Shown here: positions 1 through 9,872 of the stretch, one piece after another | Layout of the letters: each line of letters starts with the position of its first letter | How positions within the stretch are numbered: the stretch's first letter is position 1 | NCBI RefSeq assembly: GCF_014050145.1 | Contig: NZ_JACFYF010000019.1 | Span: forward strand, 1 to 52,262 | Source: Vibrio marinisediminis | Lineage (GTDB): Bacteria; Pseudomonadota; Gammaproteobacteria; Enterobacterales; Vibrionaceae | Length of the DNA stretch: 52,262 nt | Reading direction: 5' to 3' | Notes under the pieces: generated by a model | Databases searched by the model: none | The model's input: the letters and a program-made list of their open reading frames with translations, nothing else | What the model was told of the DNA's origin: nothing | Made by a program: the position numbers and the translations under genes

Positions 1-3000
1 GCTGACGTTAAATGCTGATGGCAGCTACAGCTTTGAGCTAAAAGCCCCCATTGACCACGCTGACAGCGAAGCGAGCAAACTACTCAACTTCGCAATTCAA
101 GCGCAAGACCAAGATGGTGACATCAGCAGCATCGTGTTGCCCGTGACGGTTGTTGATGATGCACCAACTTTAAACAGCATCTCTGCGGCGACTGATGTCG
201 ATGAAGATGATATACCGGTGGTGGGCTCTGATATTACGCCAGAGTCGAACAGTACCGGTGGCAGTTTTGAATTTACGCCAGGCGCTGATGGCATCAAATC
301 GATTGTTATTGCTAACCAAGCTGATGTACTCGACTCACTTAGCTCGGGTGGTGAAGCCTTAAAGTGGAGTGATGATTCACCTGCGCAAAGTGGTACTCAG
401 TTTACTTACACCGCTCAAACGACCTCAGGTGACAATGTATTCACCATGGTGTTTGATACTGCGAGCAAAACATATCTATTTACGTTAGTTAAAGCGTTAG
501 ATCATCCAACAGGTGACGGACAAAATAGTTTAGATCTTGGTTTCGAAATCAGTGTCGTCGATTTTGACAATGATAAAAGCGCGTCACTTCCTCTTGATAT
601 CACCATCATTGATGATATTCCAACCATAAATACTGTTCAGCGTCTGGAGGTTAGTGAAGATGACCTTGGTGATGGTTCAAGCCCTAATTCGGCTGATTTA
701 ACGGACATTGGTCAATTTGGTACGACTCAAGGTGCTGACTTAGTCGTAAAATATACGTTGGAATCAACCGCGGATCCTGTTGCTGGGCTTAAATCGGGTG
801 GGGTCGACGTGACTATTGGCAGCCCACAAATTGACAGCGCGACCAATCAACACGTTTTTACAGGTAAAGCTGGCAATGTAGATGTATTTGAGCTGACGTT
901 CAATGCAGACGGTAGTTACGATTTTAAACTGTTGGCTCCAATTGACCATGCCAGTGACTCTGATCTGACGACGTTGAGCTTCAATGTATTAGCTCACGAC
1001 CAAGATGGAGATACGAGCGCTAAAACGCTATTGGTTGATATCAATGATGATAAACCGACTCTTACTGGCGTGACGGGCACGACCAGCGTAGATGAAGATG
1101 ATATTCCTCGTATAGGTTCAGATGGCAACAAAGAGAGCACTACCATTGGCGGGCAATTTACCGTTGTTGAGGGAGCGGACTCTATTGCTGACTACCAGAT
1201 CACCAATCTTGATACCTTGCTCGATCAGCTTTCTTCTGACGACCAAGGGCTAGTGTGGGCAACGGTTATCGAATCAGGTGATACGGTTACCCATACCGCA
1301 GTGACTGAAACCGATGGTGAGCCAGTGTTTACTCTGGTTTTAAACAGCGACGATAACACCTACTCATTTACGCTGCTTCAGCCATTCGACCATGCGGCAG
1401 GGCAAGGGCAAAATCTGCAACCAATTAGTTTTGATGTGAAAGCGGTTGATTTTGACGGCGATGAAACAGGTGAAACCACATTAACCATTAACGTTGTGGA
1501 TGATGTACCAAGAATCGTTAATCGCTCAATTGAAGTGACGGAAGGTGAAACAAACAGCACCAACACTAATATGTTTGGTAAGCCGGGTGCTGATGGTGCG
1601 GAAATTACACTGGTAGAAACCCAAAGTACTGCCGACTCACAGATTCGCTTTAAATTGGCGGATGGAAGCTACGTTGAAAGTTTAGACCCGAATGGTTCAA
1701 CCACCACGGTCACTGTTGTTGAAGTGAGAACCAATACATCAGGCGTGACTTATTATGAGGACTTAGGTGTACTTGAAATTCGCCCTGATGATTCACAGCG
1801 AGGCAAATTCCTGTTCACCCCGGTAACCGATCTGACTCATGACGGCGGTGAACTATCATTTAGCCTCAAAGTGACGGCGACAGACGGAGATATGGATACT
1901 TCTGTCAAAGACTATACCGTGACTATTTTTGACCAAGATGCAGAAATAAAAACATCAACAGTAACTAGCTTTGAAGACTCTGGTCGGTCTGATTCCTTGA
2001 ATTTTAATCCGGCTATCGACAATAGTAATACGCAAGATAACCAATCAACGTTGCCCGTAGAGCCAAGTAAAGTCACGTTAACTGTCGACTTATTTGATAT
2101 CGATAATGATGAAAAAATCGGCGATGTAGTGATTGGTCCGGGTAACTATAACGGTCAATTCTATTTTTATGATGCTGCTACCGCGACCTACAATGCGCTA
2201 ACGGTGCAAGGTGATGGCAGTTTGTTGCTAGCGAGTGGTGATGTCGTTCAAACGATAGATGCTTCCAATGTTGCGACGTTAGATAACCTCTATTTTGTGC
2301 CTGATCGAAATTATTCGTCATCGTCATCCTCACCTTCATCTGATCCTAGTTTTGAAGTGCCAATTTCTGTTTCCATTTTGAACAATGGAACCGCCGATCA
2401 CACCATTAGTGCTGATTTGACTATCGATGTTAAGGCTGTGGCGGATATTGCCACCTGGAATGCAACGAACACGCAAGACCGATACACCTTAGTAGAGGAT
2501 GCTGAAAACGCAACGTTAAAACTTGAGGCTTTAACTCAAGATGGTAGTAACCCAGAAAGCATCACTTACCGATTAGAGGTAACGGCTGGCGAAGGTAAAT
2601 TCATTCTTGAAGATAGTGCTGGTCAAGAGATTGTCGAATCATCCCCGGGCGTTTACTTGATTGAGGCAGAGGACATTGATGATGTCCAAGTCAATCCAAT
2701 TGATCATTTTTCAGGTGCCATTACTTTTGATGTATATGCTGAGACTAAAGAAGGCAGCAATGCATACGCTGGCAAAGAAACCGCAGAATCTGCAGTTCAA
2801 GAACTGGTTATCAATGTAGAACCTCGCGCGGACCAAGGTTCCTTTAGCGTTAATCGTATTACGATTTTCGAAGATAATGCGGCAAGTCAAAATACGATTG
2901 ATCCAACGACAGACCATTTAGATTTTACTTTGGATAAAGTGATCGCGTTAGGCTCAACGGACGATATTGATAGCGCCAATGATAATTCAGAAACGCAGTT

Positions 3001-6000
3001 TGTTCAGTTGAGCAACTTTGTTGAAGAGGGTTCGCCAAATACGCCGCTAGACGGTTACGAAGTACGTTGGATTGGCCAAGGTGATAGCCCTATCGTTGAG
3101 GTTTCCCCTGGCGTGTATCAAATTCCTCAATCAGCATTGCCATTTGTTGAAATTCAGCCACCTCTGCACAGCAATGAGAACTTTAGCTTTGATGTTCAGG
3201 GGTTTGTGAAAGATACAGCCACATTGATTGATGCATCCGGCAACCCTTATCAAGATGTGAACATTGCAGCAATGGCTGACCCTAAAACAGTCAATGTTAC
3301 CGTTAAAGGCGTTGCTGATGTTCCGTATTTGCCTGATGTACCAGATGAGCCTGCTGCTGGTCCAGAGCTAGGTAAGTGGTATCAATACGATGATGGCTCA
3401 GGGCTATTTGGCGCTCAAGTCACCATTGATGAAAGCACTGAGGCTGGGATTAACTTTGCGGTACTGTCTGGCGAAGAACGTGACGGCATATTTGATCACT
3501 CAGAAAGCCTTTCTGTACTGTTGTCTAATATTCCAGCAGGCGTCGAGTTGTTCGATGCCAATGGTGGATCAATTGACTTGGTCTATGCGGGTGGACCAGC
3601 AGATGCCCCTATTTACCAAGCAAATATTACCGAAGCGCAATACGATTCAGGTATCACTATTCGTCCACCAAAATACTCTACAGATGATTTTGTTATTGAT
3701 GCTAAGGTTGTCGTAACAGAAAACGATGGTCACGTTAGAGAAGTGGAGGGTGTTCTAAAGGTTAATATTGAACCTGTCATTGAAGCTGGCGGTGATACCA
3801 ATACTTATGACACGGTTGAAAGAGGCAGAGAAGACACCTTTATCACCGTGCCTTGGAACGTCACTAATAACCCTAATGCACCATCAAGCATTGATGCACC
3901 AGACAGCAAGCCGACAGCGAATGGTCGAGATTATGAGTTTGTTAGCAAAATCGTTATCACAGACTTTCCTGCGGGTAGTGATGTCGAAATTGATGGTAAA
4001 TCATGGAGTGAATACCCTAATGCGACCTTTGATGGCAGTACCTTAACTATTACTGGGCTGGATCAAAGCTCTATTGCTCCAATTATTAGTGTGAAACCGC
4101 CAGTAGATTCAAGTGTTAATTTTAACCTCAATAGCACCATCACGGTCAATGAAGTGGATGAAGATGATCCTACCCTGATCAAAGAGGCTGAAGTTAAAGG
4201 CGATATCGCCATCATTGTTGTTCCCGTTGTTGAACAAGATGGTACTTTGAGCATCGAGGACAAGAATGGCAACGTTGTTACTGTTATTCGTGATGATCCA
4301 GACCTGACAGACAATATACCAGGCGATGGGAAAATTAATTTTACCATCAATGAGCCCAATGGTGATGCCCATGTTGTTGTCTTTGAGGATCTTGACCCAA
4401 GCTCCGTAGAACGTGTTGACCAAGTTGTGGTGAGATTTGTTGTGCCAGACGGTGAAGATTTTGATGCGGTTATGGACCAACTCTATGTCTTTGGTGGTAT
4501 CAATAATGGTGATGGTTCGTGGACGATTGTCGATGAAGATAACTTTACGATTTCAGCGCCAGATGGTTTGAAATACAGCAACGGTTCAGCAACAGAGAAC
4601 ACTATTGGTGTTGAGTTTGTTACCCAAGTCGTTGATGAAGGTGATGAAAACGAAGGCAGTGCTCCAAGGGAAGTCAGCACCGAGATAGACCTTGTTTTCC
4701 CATCAACCGTTATACCAAACTCAAGTGTTGCCGCTGAAGTCGAATTTGATACGTTGGCGGTAGATCCTACCGCTATCATTATCGGTAAAGAAGATAATCA
4801 ATTTGATGTGAGTTCTCAGCTATCGAAAGTGTTCAAACTGAAAGCGGGTACCGCAGATGATGTTGCCGACCAAGTGACGGTGGTCATTGCTGCGTCAGAT
4901 ATTCCAATTGAGGTTGATGGTTTGGTTATATCTGGGGCTCAATATGACTTTGCTAATGAGCTGTACGTATTTGCTGCAGAAGTCACTGATTCGGGTGAGC
5001 TTAAGTTCCCCGCAGGGCTTCAATTTATTACACCCGATGATTACGCGGGCGATTTCTACATACCGATGACGGTGGTCACCACTGATACCGAATCTGGAGA
5101 TGAAAACTCCCTCAAAGTGGATGTTCCGTTTGCAGTTAGCCCATTAGTTGATGTGCCCGTTGTCGACGGTGGTACATCACAGCCGGGTGACAATGATGTA
5201 CAGCCGACAGTTAAAGTGACAGCAACTTCCGTTGAAAAAGGGACTGGTGTTGAGGTTTCAAATGAAGGGTTGGAAGATAACCTAATCAAGTTAGTGCTTG
5301 ATGTTAAACTGGCCGACGAGCTTAACTCAGTGACCGAAGGGCGTGAATCGCTGACTAAAATTGAGATTGAATTGGTTGATTCAGATTTAGGCTATTTTGC
5401 TGATATCAATGGCGTTAAATTGTCAGAGACTGAGCCGGGCAAGTTGGTGATTGAATCAACGGACCCAACCGTTATTGAAAACGCCCTTAAAGAAATCTAT
5501 TTTGTGCCGAAGGAAAATTACCCAACCGGTAATAATATCAATACGATAGATATTACCATTAAGGGTACCGTCACCGATCAAACCGATTTTGATCAAACGT
5601 CGACAAATCAAACACCAGATCATCAGGCAGATTTAACCTTCACTGCCGATGGGTCATTTAAAATCACCCCTGTTGTTGATGCGGTGACAATGCCAAATGA
5701 CTCAGATATTACAGTTGTCGGCGACGAAGATACCAATATCAGTCTGAGCGTCGCAGGCGCGGGTCTGATGATTGATCTGAATGATACCGATGGCTCAGAA
5801 GTTTTCCTTTCAGCCCAACTGACCGGATTACCAGATAACTTTATCATCGATAGTACATCAAGTGATTTTGTGGTGAAAAATAACGGTGGTGGAGAGTGGA
5901 CAATACAGTTGGTAAACCCAAATGCGACAAGTATTGATCTATCCAGCATTGTGATTACGCCTGCGAGCAATTTCAGCGGTAAAGCGGAAATTGGCATTGT

Positions 6001-8581
6001 GGTGTATACGCAAGAGCAATTATTGGGGGTACCGACACCGCACCAAGGTAAGTTCACCATTGACGTGACCCCTGTCGGAGATGTTGTTGATACCGACCCA
6101 GTCGCTTCGGTTTCTGGTAACGAAGGTGAAAATATCGATATCGCAATCAATGCCAGCGTGACCGACAAAGTCGATCTACTTCCTGGGGAAACCAACCAAG
6201 ATCAACCTGAAACACTCTTGATTACGGTCGAGAACGTTCCAGATGGTGGCGAGATCTACTTTGCCGATGGTACGACATTAGGTAATAACCTTGGTGGGGG
6301 TGTTTGGCAACTAGAAGTCGATTCTCAAGATATTGATAAAATAGTGTTTAATTCGGGAGAGCAAAACCAAGGTACTTGGGACCCAGATAAACTGACCATT
6401 AAAGTGCAATCTGTAGATACCAAGCACAATGGTGATCAATTCTACGGTCCGATTACTGAGTTTGATGTCGATGTCGTGGTTGAAGCGGTCAATGACCGAC
6501 CTTACTTTGATGGCATTGGTGATTTGCAAACAGAAGAAGATACAGTAGTTGCGATTAATGGCTTTACCATCAATGACATTGATGCAACGTTAGATGACCC
6601 AAGTGCAATCTATACGCTTACACTGAATGTAGATAGTGGCATTGTGACACATAATGCAGCAGTCGCGAGCGGAAATGGTTTATCTATTACGATGTCGGGT
6701 GATGACACAATTACTATTGAAGGCACGGTTGCGAATATTAATAAGGCATTGGCTGAAGACCTAGTGCTCTTTACGCCAGAGCTTAATAGCAACAATATTG
6801 TTGACCCTAATGGCGTGAAAGTGACAGCGACGGTGAATGATAATGACAATCTAGGCATAGATAACGGTAGCCCTGAAACCTCTCATGAAAACCAGGCTGA
6901 ATTTGTTATCAATGTCTCTGAGGTCAATGACAAACCAATTGCTGTCGATGTTGATTTGGGTTCAATCACTGAAGATACATCCATTCAAATCACCACGGCG
7001 CAGCTAATTGGTCCCGGTTTGAGTAGTGATCCTGATCCGGAAGGTCAAAATCTTGTGGTTAAATCGATCACGGTTCCAGCCGAGCAAGGGGAATTGATTG
7101 CGAACCCAGATGGTGTTTCATGGACATTCAAACCAGCCCTCAACTTTAATGGTGATGTGAGCATTACTTATGTGATTGAAGATGATGGTACTGATAACGG
7201 TTCAGCTAACTTCTTAACGGATACGGGGACTATCTCTATTACTGTTGAGGGAGATAATGACGCGCCTGAAGTTGATGTTGTTTCGGCAACGTCGCTTATT
7301 GATGAGGCAAGCAGCCAACAGATCTCGGGAATTACCGTTAGCGATGTGGATTATGTCGACGCTTATGCAAGCGATTTAATGAGCGTTTCATTAGCGGTAA
7401 CGTATGGTGAACTCAGCGTCATTCTCCCGCCTTCAAGCAACATAACTGTTACTCCGCAAACAGGGAGTTCGATTACCTTATTGGGACCGCTTGCCGAAAT
7501 CAATGCCTTGCTTGATACGCCAAACAGTGGTGAAGGGGTGATGCTTGATGCTCGCTATGCAACGTCAGACTCGCTTCTTTTAACGGTCACGGCGACAGAT
7601 TCGGGTAACCCGTCGGGTATGCCACTGACCACTAGCAAAGAACATAGCATTAGCATCAACCCAGTGGCGGATGCCCCGACGTTATCAGTTCAACCTGGTT
7701 TTGATTATATTCGTCATATTTCGGCAAACTTATCAGCAAGCAACAATGGTATTGCAATTGTTGGTATTTTGGCGGCGTTAACCGATATCAATGAGGTGTT
7801 GAGCTTAGAGTTGTCACAAATTCCAGCGGGTGCAACACTGAATACTTCATCGGGTGAGGTACTCGCTATTAATGGTGTTTACTCGATTCCTGCCGACGAA
7901 ATTGACAGTATTGAAATTGTTGGAGCAGAAGAGGGTAACCATACCATTCAAATTGTTGCTGTCTCGACTGACGAGGGAGAAACTGCTCAGTCTACGCCGC
8001 TTGATATTGAATTAAACATCATGCCTGATGGCAGTAACATCAACCAAGCTTCAGCGACTGATGACGTGCAATTGTTGGGTGATAATTCAGGAGTCGAACT
8101 GACGGCGGGAGAGGGTGATGACCGAATCGTTGGTGGTGATGGCAATGATGTGCTTATTGGTGGTGAAGGTAACGATACCATTATAGGTGGTGCTGGCGAC
8201 GATATTATTGAAGGTGGGTTAGGCTCCGACATTCTAACGGGTGGTACGGGCGAGGATACCTTCGTTTGGCATTCAATCAGCAATGGTGCAGTTGATACTA
8301 TTACCGATTTTACCGTTCAAGAAGACAAGATCGATTTGCGAGATGTTTTGCCTGAGCTTAAGTCACCGTCAGTGGATATCAACGATCTCCTCGATCATAT
8401 TCAAATTGAAGTCACTAACGATGATGTGACCTTGAGTATACATCCAAGTGGTATTGGCGTAGGCAGTGAACAAAGTATTGTGGTTGAAAACTTAGCTCAA
8501 GAATTGACTCTTGATGTGACCGACCAACAACAAATGCTCTCTACCTTGATTGATGAAAATATCTTCGTACATGATGTTTAA
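1..8581 (+). CDS. Giant type I-secreted RTX/cadherin-like adhesin, 3' part (5' truncated)
   Basis: The reading frame is open from base 2, so the gene begins before the window; about 2,859 residues are visible. The N-terminal part seen here has ~150-residue repeats that start at D-D-x-P-T and contain DVDEDDIP and FxADGSYxFxLLxPIDHA-like strands, typical of T1SS-143 repeats. The middle is acidic, Asp/Val/Thr-rich, cadherin- or Ig-like sequence. Near nt 6900-7250 a VNDKPIAVD...FKPALNFNG unit resembles a tandem-95/cadherin module. The C-terminus has six glycine-rich RTX nonapeptides followed by a DTITDF-type type I secretion region. The family comprises calcium-stabilised LapA/RTX-type surface adhesins exported by TolC-dependent ABC systems. 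Its transporter and N-terminal retention module are not in view, so cell-surface attachment is inferred. A terminator follows immediately. Confidence 0.93.
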   Translation, partial: LTLNADGSYSFELKAPIDHADSEASKLLNFAIQAQDQDGDISSIVLPVTVVDDAPTLNSISAATDVDEDDIPVVGSDITPESNSTGGSFEFTPGADGIKSIVIANQADVLDSLSSGGEALKWSDDSPAQSGTQFTYTAQTTSGDNVFTMVFDTASKTYLFTLVKALDHPTGDGQNSLDLGFEISVVDFDNDKSASLPLDITIIDDIPTINTVQRLEVSEDDLGDGSSPNSADLTDIGQFGTTQGADLVVKYTLESTADPVAGLKSGGVDVTIGSPQIDSATNQHVFTGKAGNVDVFELTFNADGSYDFKLLAPIDHASDSDLTTLSFNVLAHDQDGDTSAKTLLVDINDDKPTLTGVTGTTSVDEDDIPRIGSDGNKESTTIGGQFTVVEGADSIADYQITNLDTLLDQLSSDDQGLVWATVIESGDTVTHTAVTETDGEPVFTLVLNSDDNTYSFTLLQPFDHAAGQGQNLQPISFDVKAVDFDGDETGETTLTINVVDDVPRIVNRSIEVTEGETNSTNTNMFGKPGADGAEITLVETQSTADSQIRFKLADGSYVESLDPNGSTTTVTVVEVRTNTSGVTYYEDLGVLEIRPDDSQRGKFLFTPVTDLTHDGGELSFSLKVTATDGDMDTSVKDYTVTIFDQDAEIKTSTVTSFEDSGRSDSLNFNPAIDNSNTQDNQSTLPVEPSKVTLTVDLFDIDNDEKIGDVVIGPGNYNGQFYFYDAATATYNALTVQGDGSLLLASGDVVQTIDASNVATLDNLYFVPDRNYSSSSSSPSSDPSFEVPISVSILNNGTADHTISADLTIDVKAVADIATWNATNTQDRYTLVEDAENATLKLEALTQDGSNPESITYRLEVTAGEGKFILEDSAGQEIVESSPGVYLIEAEDIDDVQVNPIDHFSGAITFDVYAETKEGSNAYAGKETAESAVQELVINVEPRADQGSFSVNRITIFEDNAASQNTIDPTTDHLDFTLDKVIALGSTDDIDSANDNSETQFVQLSNFVEEGSPNTPLDGYEVRWIGQGDSPIVEVSPGVYQIPQSALPFVEIQPPLHSNENFSFDVQGFVKDTATLIDASGNPYQDVNIAAMADPKTVNVTVKGVADVPYLPDVPDEPAAGPELGKWYQYDDGSGLFGAQVTIDESTEAGINFAVLSGEERDGIFDHSESLSVLLSNIPAGVELFDANGGSIDLVYAGGPADAPIYQANITEAQYDSGITIRPPKYSTDDFVIDAKVVVTENDGHVREVEGVLKVNIEPVIEAGGDTNTYDTVERGREDTFITVPWNVTNNPNAPSSIDAPDSKPTANGRDYEFVSKIVITDFPAGSDVEIDGKSWSEYPNATFDGSTLTITGLDQSSIAPIISVKPPVDSSVNFNLNSTITVNEVDEDDPTLIKEAEVKGDIAIIVVPVVEQDGTLSIEDKNGNVVTVIRDDPDLTDNIPGDGKINFTINEPNGDAHVVVFEDLDPSSVERVDQVVVRFVVPDGEDFDAVMDQLYVFGGINNGDGSWTIVDEDNFTISAPDGLKYSNGSATENTIGVEFVTQVVDEGDENEGSAPREVSTEIDLVFPSTVIPNSSVAAEVEFDTLAVDPTAIIIGKEDNQFDVSSQLSKVFKLKAGTADDVADQVTVVIAASDIPIEVDGLVISGAQYDFANELYVFAAEVTDSGELKFPAGLQFITPDDYAGDFYIPMTVVTTDTESGDENSLKVDVPFAVSPLVDVPVVDGGTSQPGDNDVQPTVKVTATSVEKGTGVEVSNEGLEDNLIKLVLDVKLADELNSVTEGRESLTKIEIELVDSDLGYFADINGVKLSETEPGKLVIESTDPTVIENALKEIYFVPKENYPTGNNINTIDITIKGTVTDQTDFDQTSTNQTPDHQADLTFTADGSFKITPVVDAVTMPNDSDITVVGDEDTNISLSVAGAGLMIDLNDTDGSEVFLSAQLTGLPDNFIIDSTSSDFVVKNNGGGEWTIQLVNPNATSIDLSSIVITPASNFSGKAEIGIVVYTQEQLLGVPTPHQGKFTIDVTPVGDVVDTDPVASVSGNEGENIDIAINASVTDKVDLLPGETNQDQPETLLITVENVPDGGEIYFADGTTLGNNLGGGVWQLEVDSQDIDKIVFNSGEQNQGTWDPDKLTIKVQSVDTKHNGDQFYGPITEFDVDVVVEAVNDRPYFDGIGDLQTEEDTVVAINGFTINDIDATLDDPSAIYTLTLNVDSGIVTHNAAVASGNGLSITMSGDDTITIEGTVANINKALAEDLVLFTPELNSNNIVDPNGVKVTATVNDNDNLGIDNGSPETSHENQAEFVINVSEVNDKPIAVDVDLGSITEDTSIQITTAQLIGPGLSSDPDPEGQNLVVKSITVPAEQGELIANPDGVSWTFKPALNFNGDVSITYVIEDDGTDNGSANFLTDTGTISITVEGDNDAPEVDVVSATSLIDEASSQQISGITVSDVDYVDAYASDLMSVSLAVTYGELSVILPPSSNITVTPQTGSSITLLGPLAEINALLDTPNSGEGVMLDARYATSDSLLLTVTATDSGNPSGMPLTTSKEHSISINPVADAPTLSVQPGFDYIRHISANLSASNNGIAIVGILAALTDINEVLSLELSQIPAGATLNTSSGEVLAINGVYSIPADEIDSIEIVGAEEGNHTIQIVAVSTDEGETAQSTPLDIELNIMPDGSNINQASATDDVQLLGDNSGVELTAGEGDDRIVGGDGNDVLIGGEGNDTIIGGAGDDIIEGGLGSDILTGGTGEDTFVWHSISNGAVDTITDFTVQEDKIDLRDVLPELKSPSVDINDLLDHIQIEVTNDDVTLSIHPSGIGVGSEQSIVVENLAQELTLDVTDQQQMLSTLIDENIFVHDV
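2..1498 (+). repeat. Tandem T1SS-143-type protein repeats
   Basis: There are three full units, at about 155-610, 611-1045 and 1046-1498, plus the end of another from base 2. Each runs from a DDxPT linker through a variable strand region to a conserved DGD/DHA...FDxDGD segment. Units one and three are closer to each other (both carry DVDEDDIP or SVDEDDIP and end FDHAxGxGQN/LDHPTGDGQN) than to unit two, giving an A-B-A pattern. The match is at protein level; the DNA is diverged. Confidence 0.75.
8108..8269 (+). repeat. RTX calcium-binding nonapeptide array
   Basis: Six consecutive nine-residue units of the GGxGxDxuh type (for example GDGNDVLIG, GEGNDTIIG, GAGDDIIEG) form a calcium-binding beta-roll. 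Such arrays fold outside the cell after type I secretion. The last unit degenerates into GTGEDTFVW, the usual boundary to the C-terminal secretion region. Confidence 0.92.
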
Positions 8582-8596
8582 TTCAGCATGACAAAT

Positions 8597-8622
8597 AAAA
8601 AGCACCGCTTGCGGTGCTTTTT
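8597..8622 (+). terminator. Rho-independent terminator after the adhesin
   Basis: A 12-bp perfect inverted repeat (GCACCGC/GCGGTGC core flanked by A5 and T5 tracts) starts 15 bp after the adhesin stop codon. The T-run on the plus strand fits termination of the adhesin transcript before the TetR gene. Confidence 0.9.
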
Positions 8623-8692
8623 ATTTATAAGCAAATACAAAATAGCAATACACACGTATAATTAAGGCTTATCAATAGGATAGGTATAAAAA

Positions 8693-9334
8693 ATGACCAA
8701 GCGTAAAGCTGGTAGACCAAGCAGTAAGACGGAAACAAGAGAGCGACTAATTGAATGTGCTCGAGAGCTATTTACCGTCATGGCTTATGATAAAGTCTCT
8801 ATAAGATTGATTGCTGGTAAAGCAGGTGTAGACAGTGCATTAATTCGCTACTACTTTGGTAACAAGGAAGGGCTATTTGAAACAATGCTAAGAGAAACAT
8901 TAGCCCCGCTGAGTGAACGCATGGAAAATATGCAGCAAGGCGCCAGCCAATGTAACCTGCTTGATATCATGCGCACCTATTATCAAGAGATGACCAAAAC
9001 ACCAGAGTTTCCGCGTTTGATTTTACAGGTAATGAATATGCCTGAATCAAAAGTACAGAGAAGATTATTGGAAAAGGTGATTGTCGATATTTCCAAGCCT
9101 ATGCAATCAGTTATGTTTGATAATCTATTGGAAAATGGTGTGCTGCGTGCCGATCTTGATCCAAAGTTATGTCGAGTTTCTTACCTATCACTAATGGTAT
9201 TCCCATTTATCGCGCCACCGTCAATGTTGGCAATTCACGGTATCGAATTAACGGACGAATTTTTTGCACAGCTTCTAGAACACAATATTAAGCTAATGAC
9301 TGGCGGAATGTTTCAAACTGAGAAGGTCAGCTAA
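8693..9334 (+). CDS. TetR/AcrR family transcriptional regulator
   Basis: A 213-residue protein. The N-terminus (about residues 10-60) has the TetR helix-turn-helix: RERLIECARELF, then VSIRLIAGKAGVDSALIRYYFGNKEGLF. The remaining ~150 residues are the usual variable helical ligand/dimer domain, with no recognisable ligand class. It lies alone downstream of the adhesin terminator and its stop codon overlaps that of the convergent gene at 9331. The target is unknown; TetR proteins often control a neighbouring operon, but no divergent partner is present. Confidence 0.9.
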   Translation: MTKRKAGRPSSKTETRERLIECARELFTVMAYDKVSIRLIAGKAGVDSALIRYYFGNKEGLFETMLRETLAPLSERMENMQQGASQCNLLDIMRTYYQEMTKTPEFPRLILQVMNMPESKVQRRLLEKVIVDISKPMQSVMFDNLLENGVLRADLDPKLCRVSYLSLMVFPFIAPPSMLAIHGIELTDEFFAQLLEHNIKLMTGGMFQTEKVS

Positions 9335-9684
9335 TCATCCCAAAATAGAGATTTAGGGTCTTTATCTAACTCACGCATTATTGCTGTAAGATCAGCACTT
9401 TGGGATAGATATGGGTACGGTAACCAGTTCTCATCGTCTTGATCATCCATAATGAATAGACGCCATAAATTCATATGACTATCCCAACAGATTTTCGCCA
9501 CTTGTGATGAATAGTCACAGTGAGATGAATCAAGGAGGTAGTGCTGTTTAATAAAAATAACGCCATCTTCAATAGGCTCGAAACTCGCTTTGCCTAATTC
9601 AGCGGGAAGATTTTGGTTGCGGCAACGGCATATTATTTCGGCGCGGCTTTCCACTTGCCTTTGAAGCAAACTCACTAATCCCAT
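9331..9684 (-). CDS. Conserved hypothetical protein, DUF3024-like
   Basis: A 117-residue protein with no signal peptide or membrane segment. It resembles the small DUF3024 proteins common in Vibrio: an N-terminal basic helix (LLQRQVESRAE), a Cys pair (ICRC), the stretch FEPIEDGVIFIKQHYLL, and a Trp-rich middle (KICWDSHMNLWRLF) ending in DPKSLFWDD. The function is unknown. Its stop codon overlaps the stop of the convergent TetR gene by four bases. The family assignment is from memory of the motif pattern and is tentative; that it is a real gene is likely. Confidence 0.7.
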   Translation of the reverse strand: MGLVSLLQRQVESRAEIICRCRNQNLPAELGKASFEPIEDGVIFIKQHYLLDSSHCDYSSQVAKICWDSHMNLWRLFIMDDQDDENWLPYPYLSQSADLTAIMRELDKDPKSLFWDD

Positions 9685-9749
9685 ATTGACTCCAGAACTA
9701 CAGGTTGAATGATTATATTATGGCTTACAAATGAAAACGTCTGTATGCC

Positions 9750-9771
9750 CTTTCACAAAATTGTCATCAAA
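9750..9771 (+). promoter_or_regulatory. Candidate Pho box upstream of pstS-like gene
   Basis: Two adjacent 11-bp units, CTTTCACAAAA and TTGTCATCAAA, match the PhoB direct-repeat pattern CTGTCAT plus four AT-rich bases. They lie ~100 bp upstream of the phosphate-binding protein start. Match quality and context support PhoB activation; binding is inferred. Confidence 0.55.
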
Positions 9772-9872
9772 TCGCCATATGCTAAAGCGAATTATGGATC
9801 GCTAAATTGATTAGTAAGAATTAATTAGTGAGTTCATAAATTGAATGAACAACCTAATTTTTGGAGCCCACT

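Noticed and set aside
3390-4046. Two plus-strand frames (108 and 92 residues) inside the adhesin
   Set aside because: They overlap the true frame, which is open throughout with coherent domains; composition is not protein-like.
5623-6195. 190-residue minus-strand open frame inside the adhesin gene
   Set aside because: It is an antisense shadow of a long, repeat-rich coding region; Ser/Val/Pro-rich low-complexity product, no ribosome-binding site.
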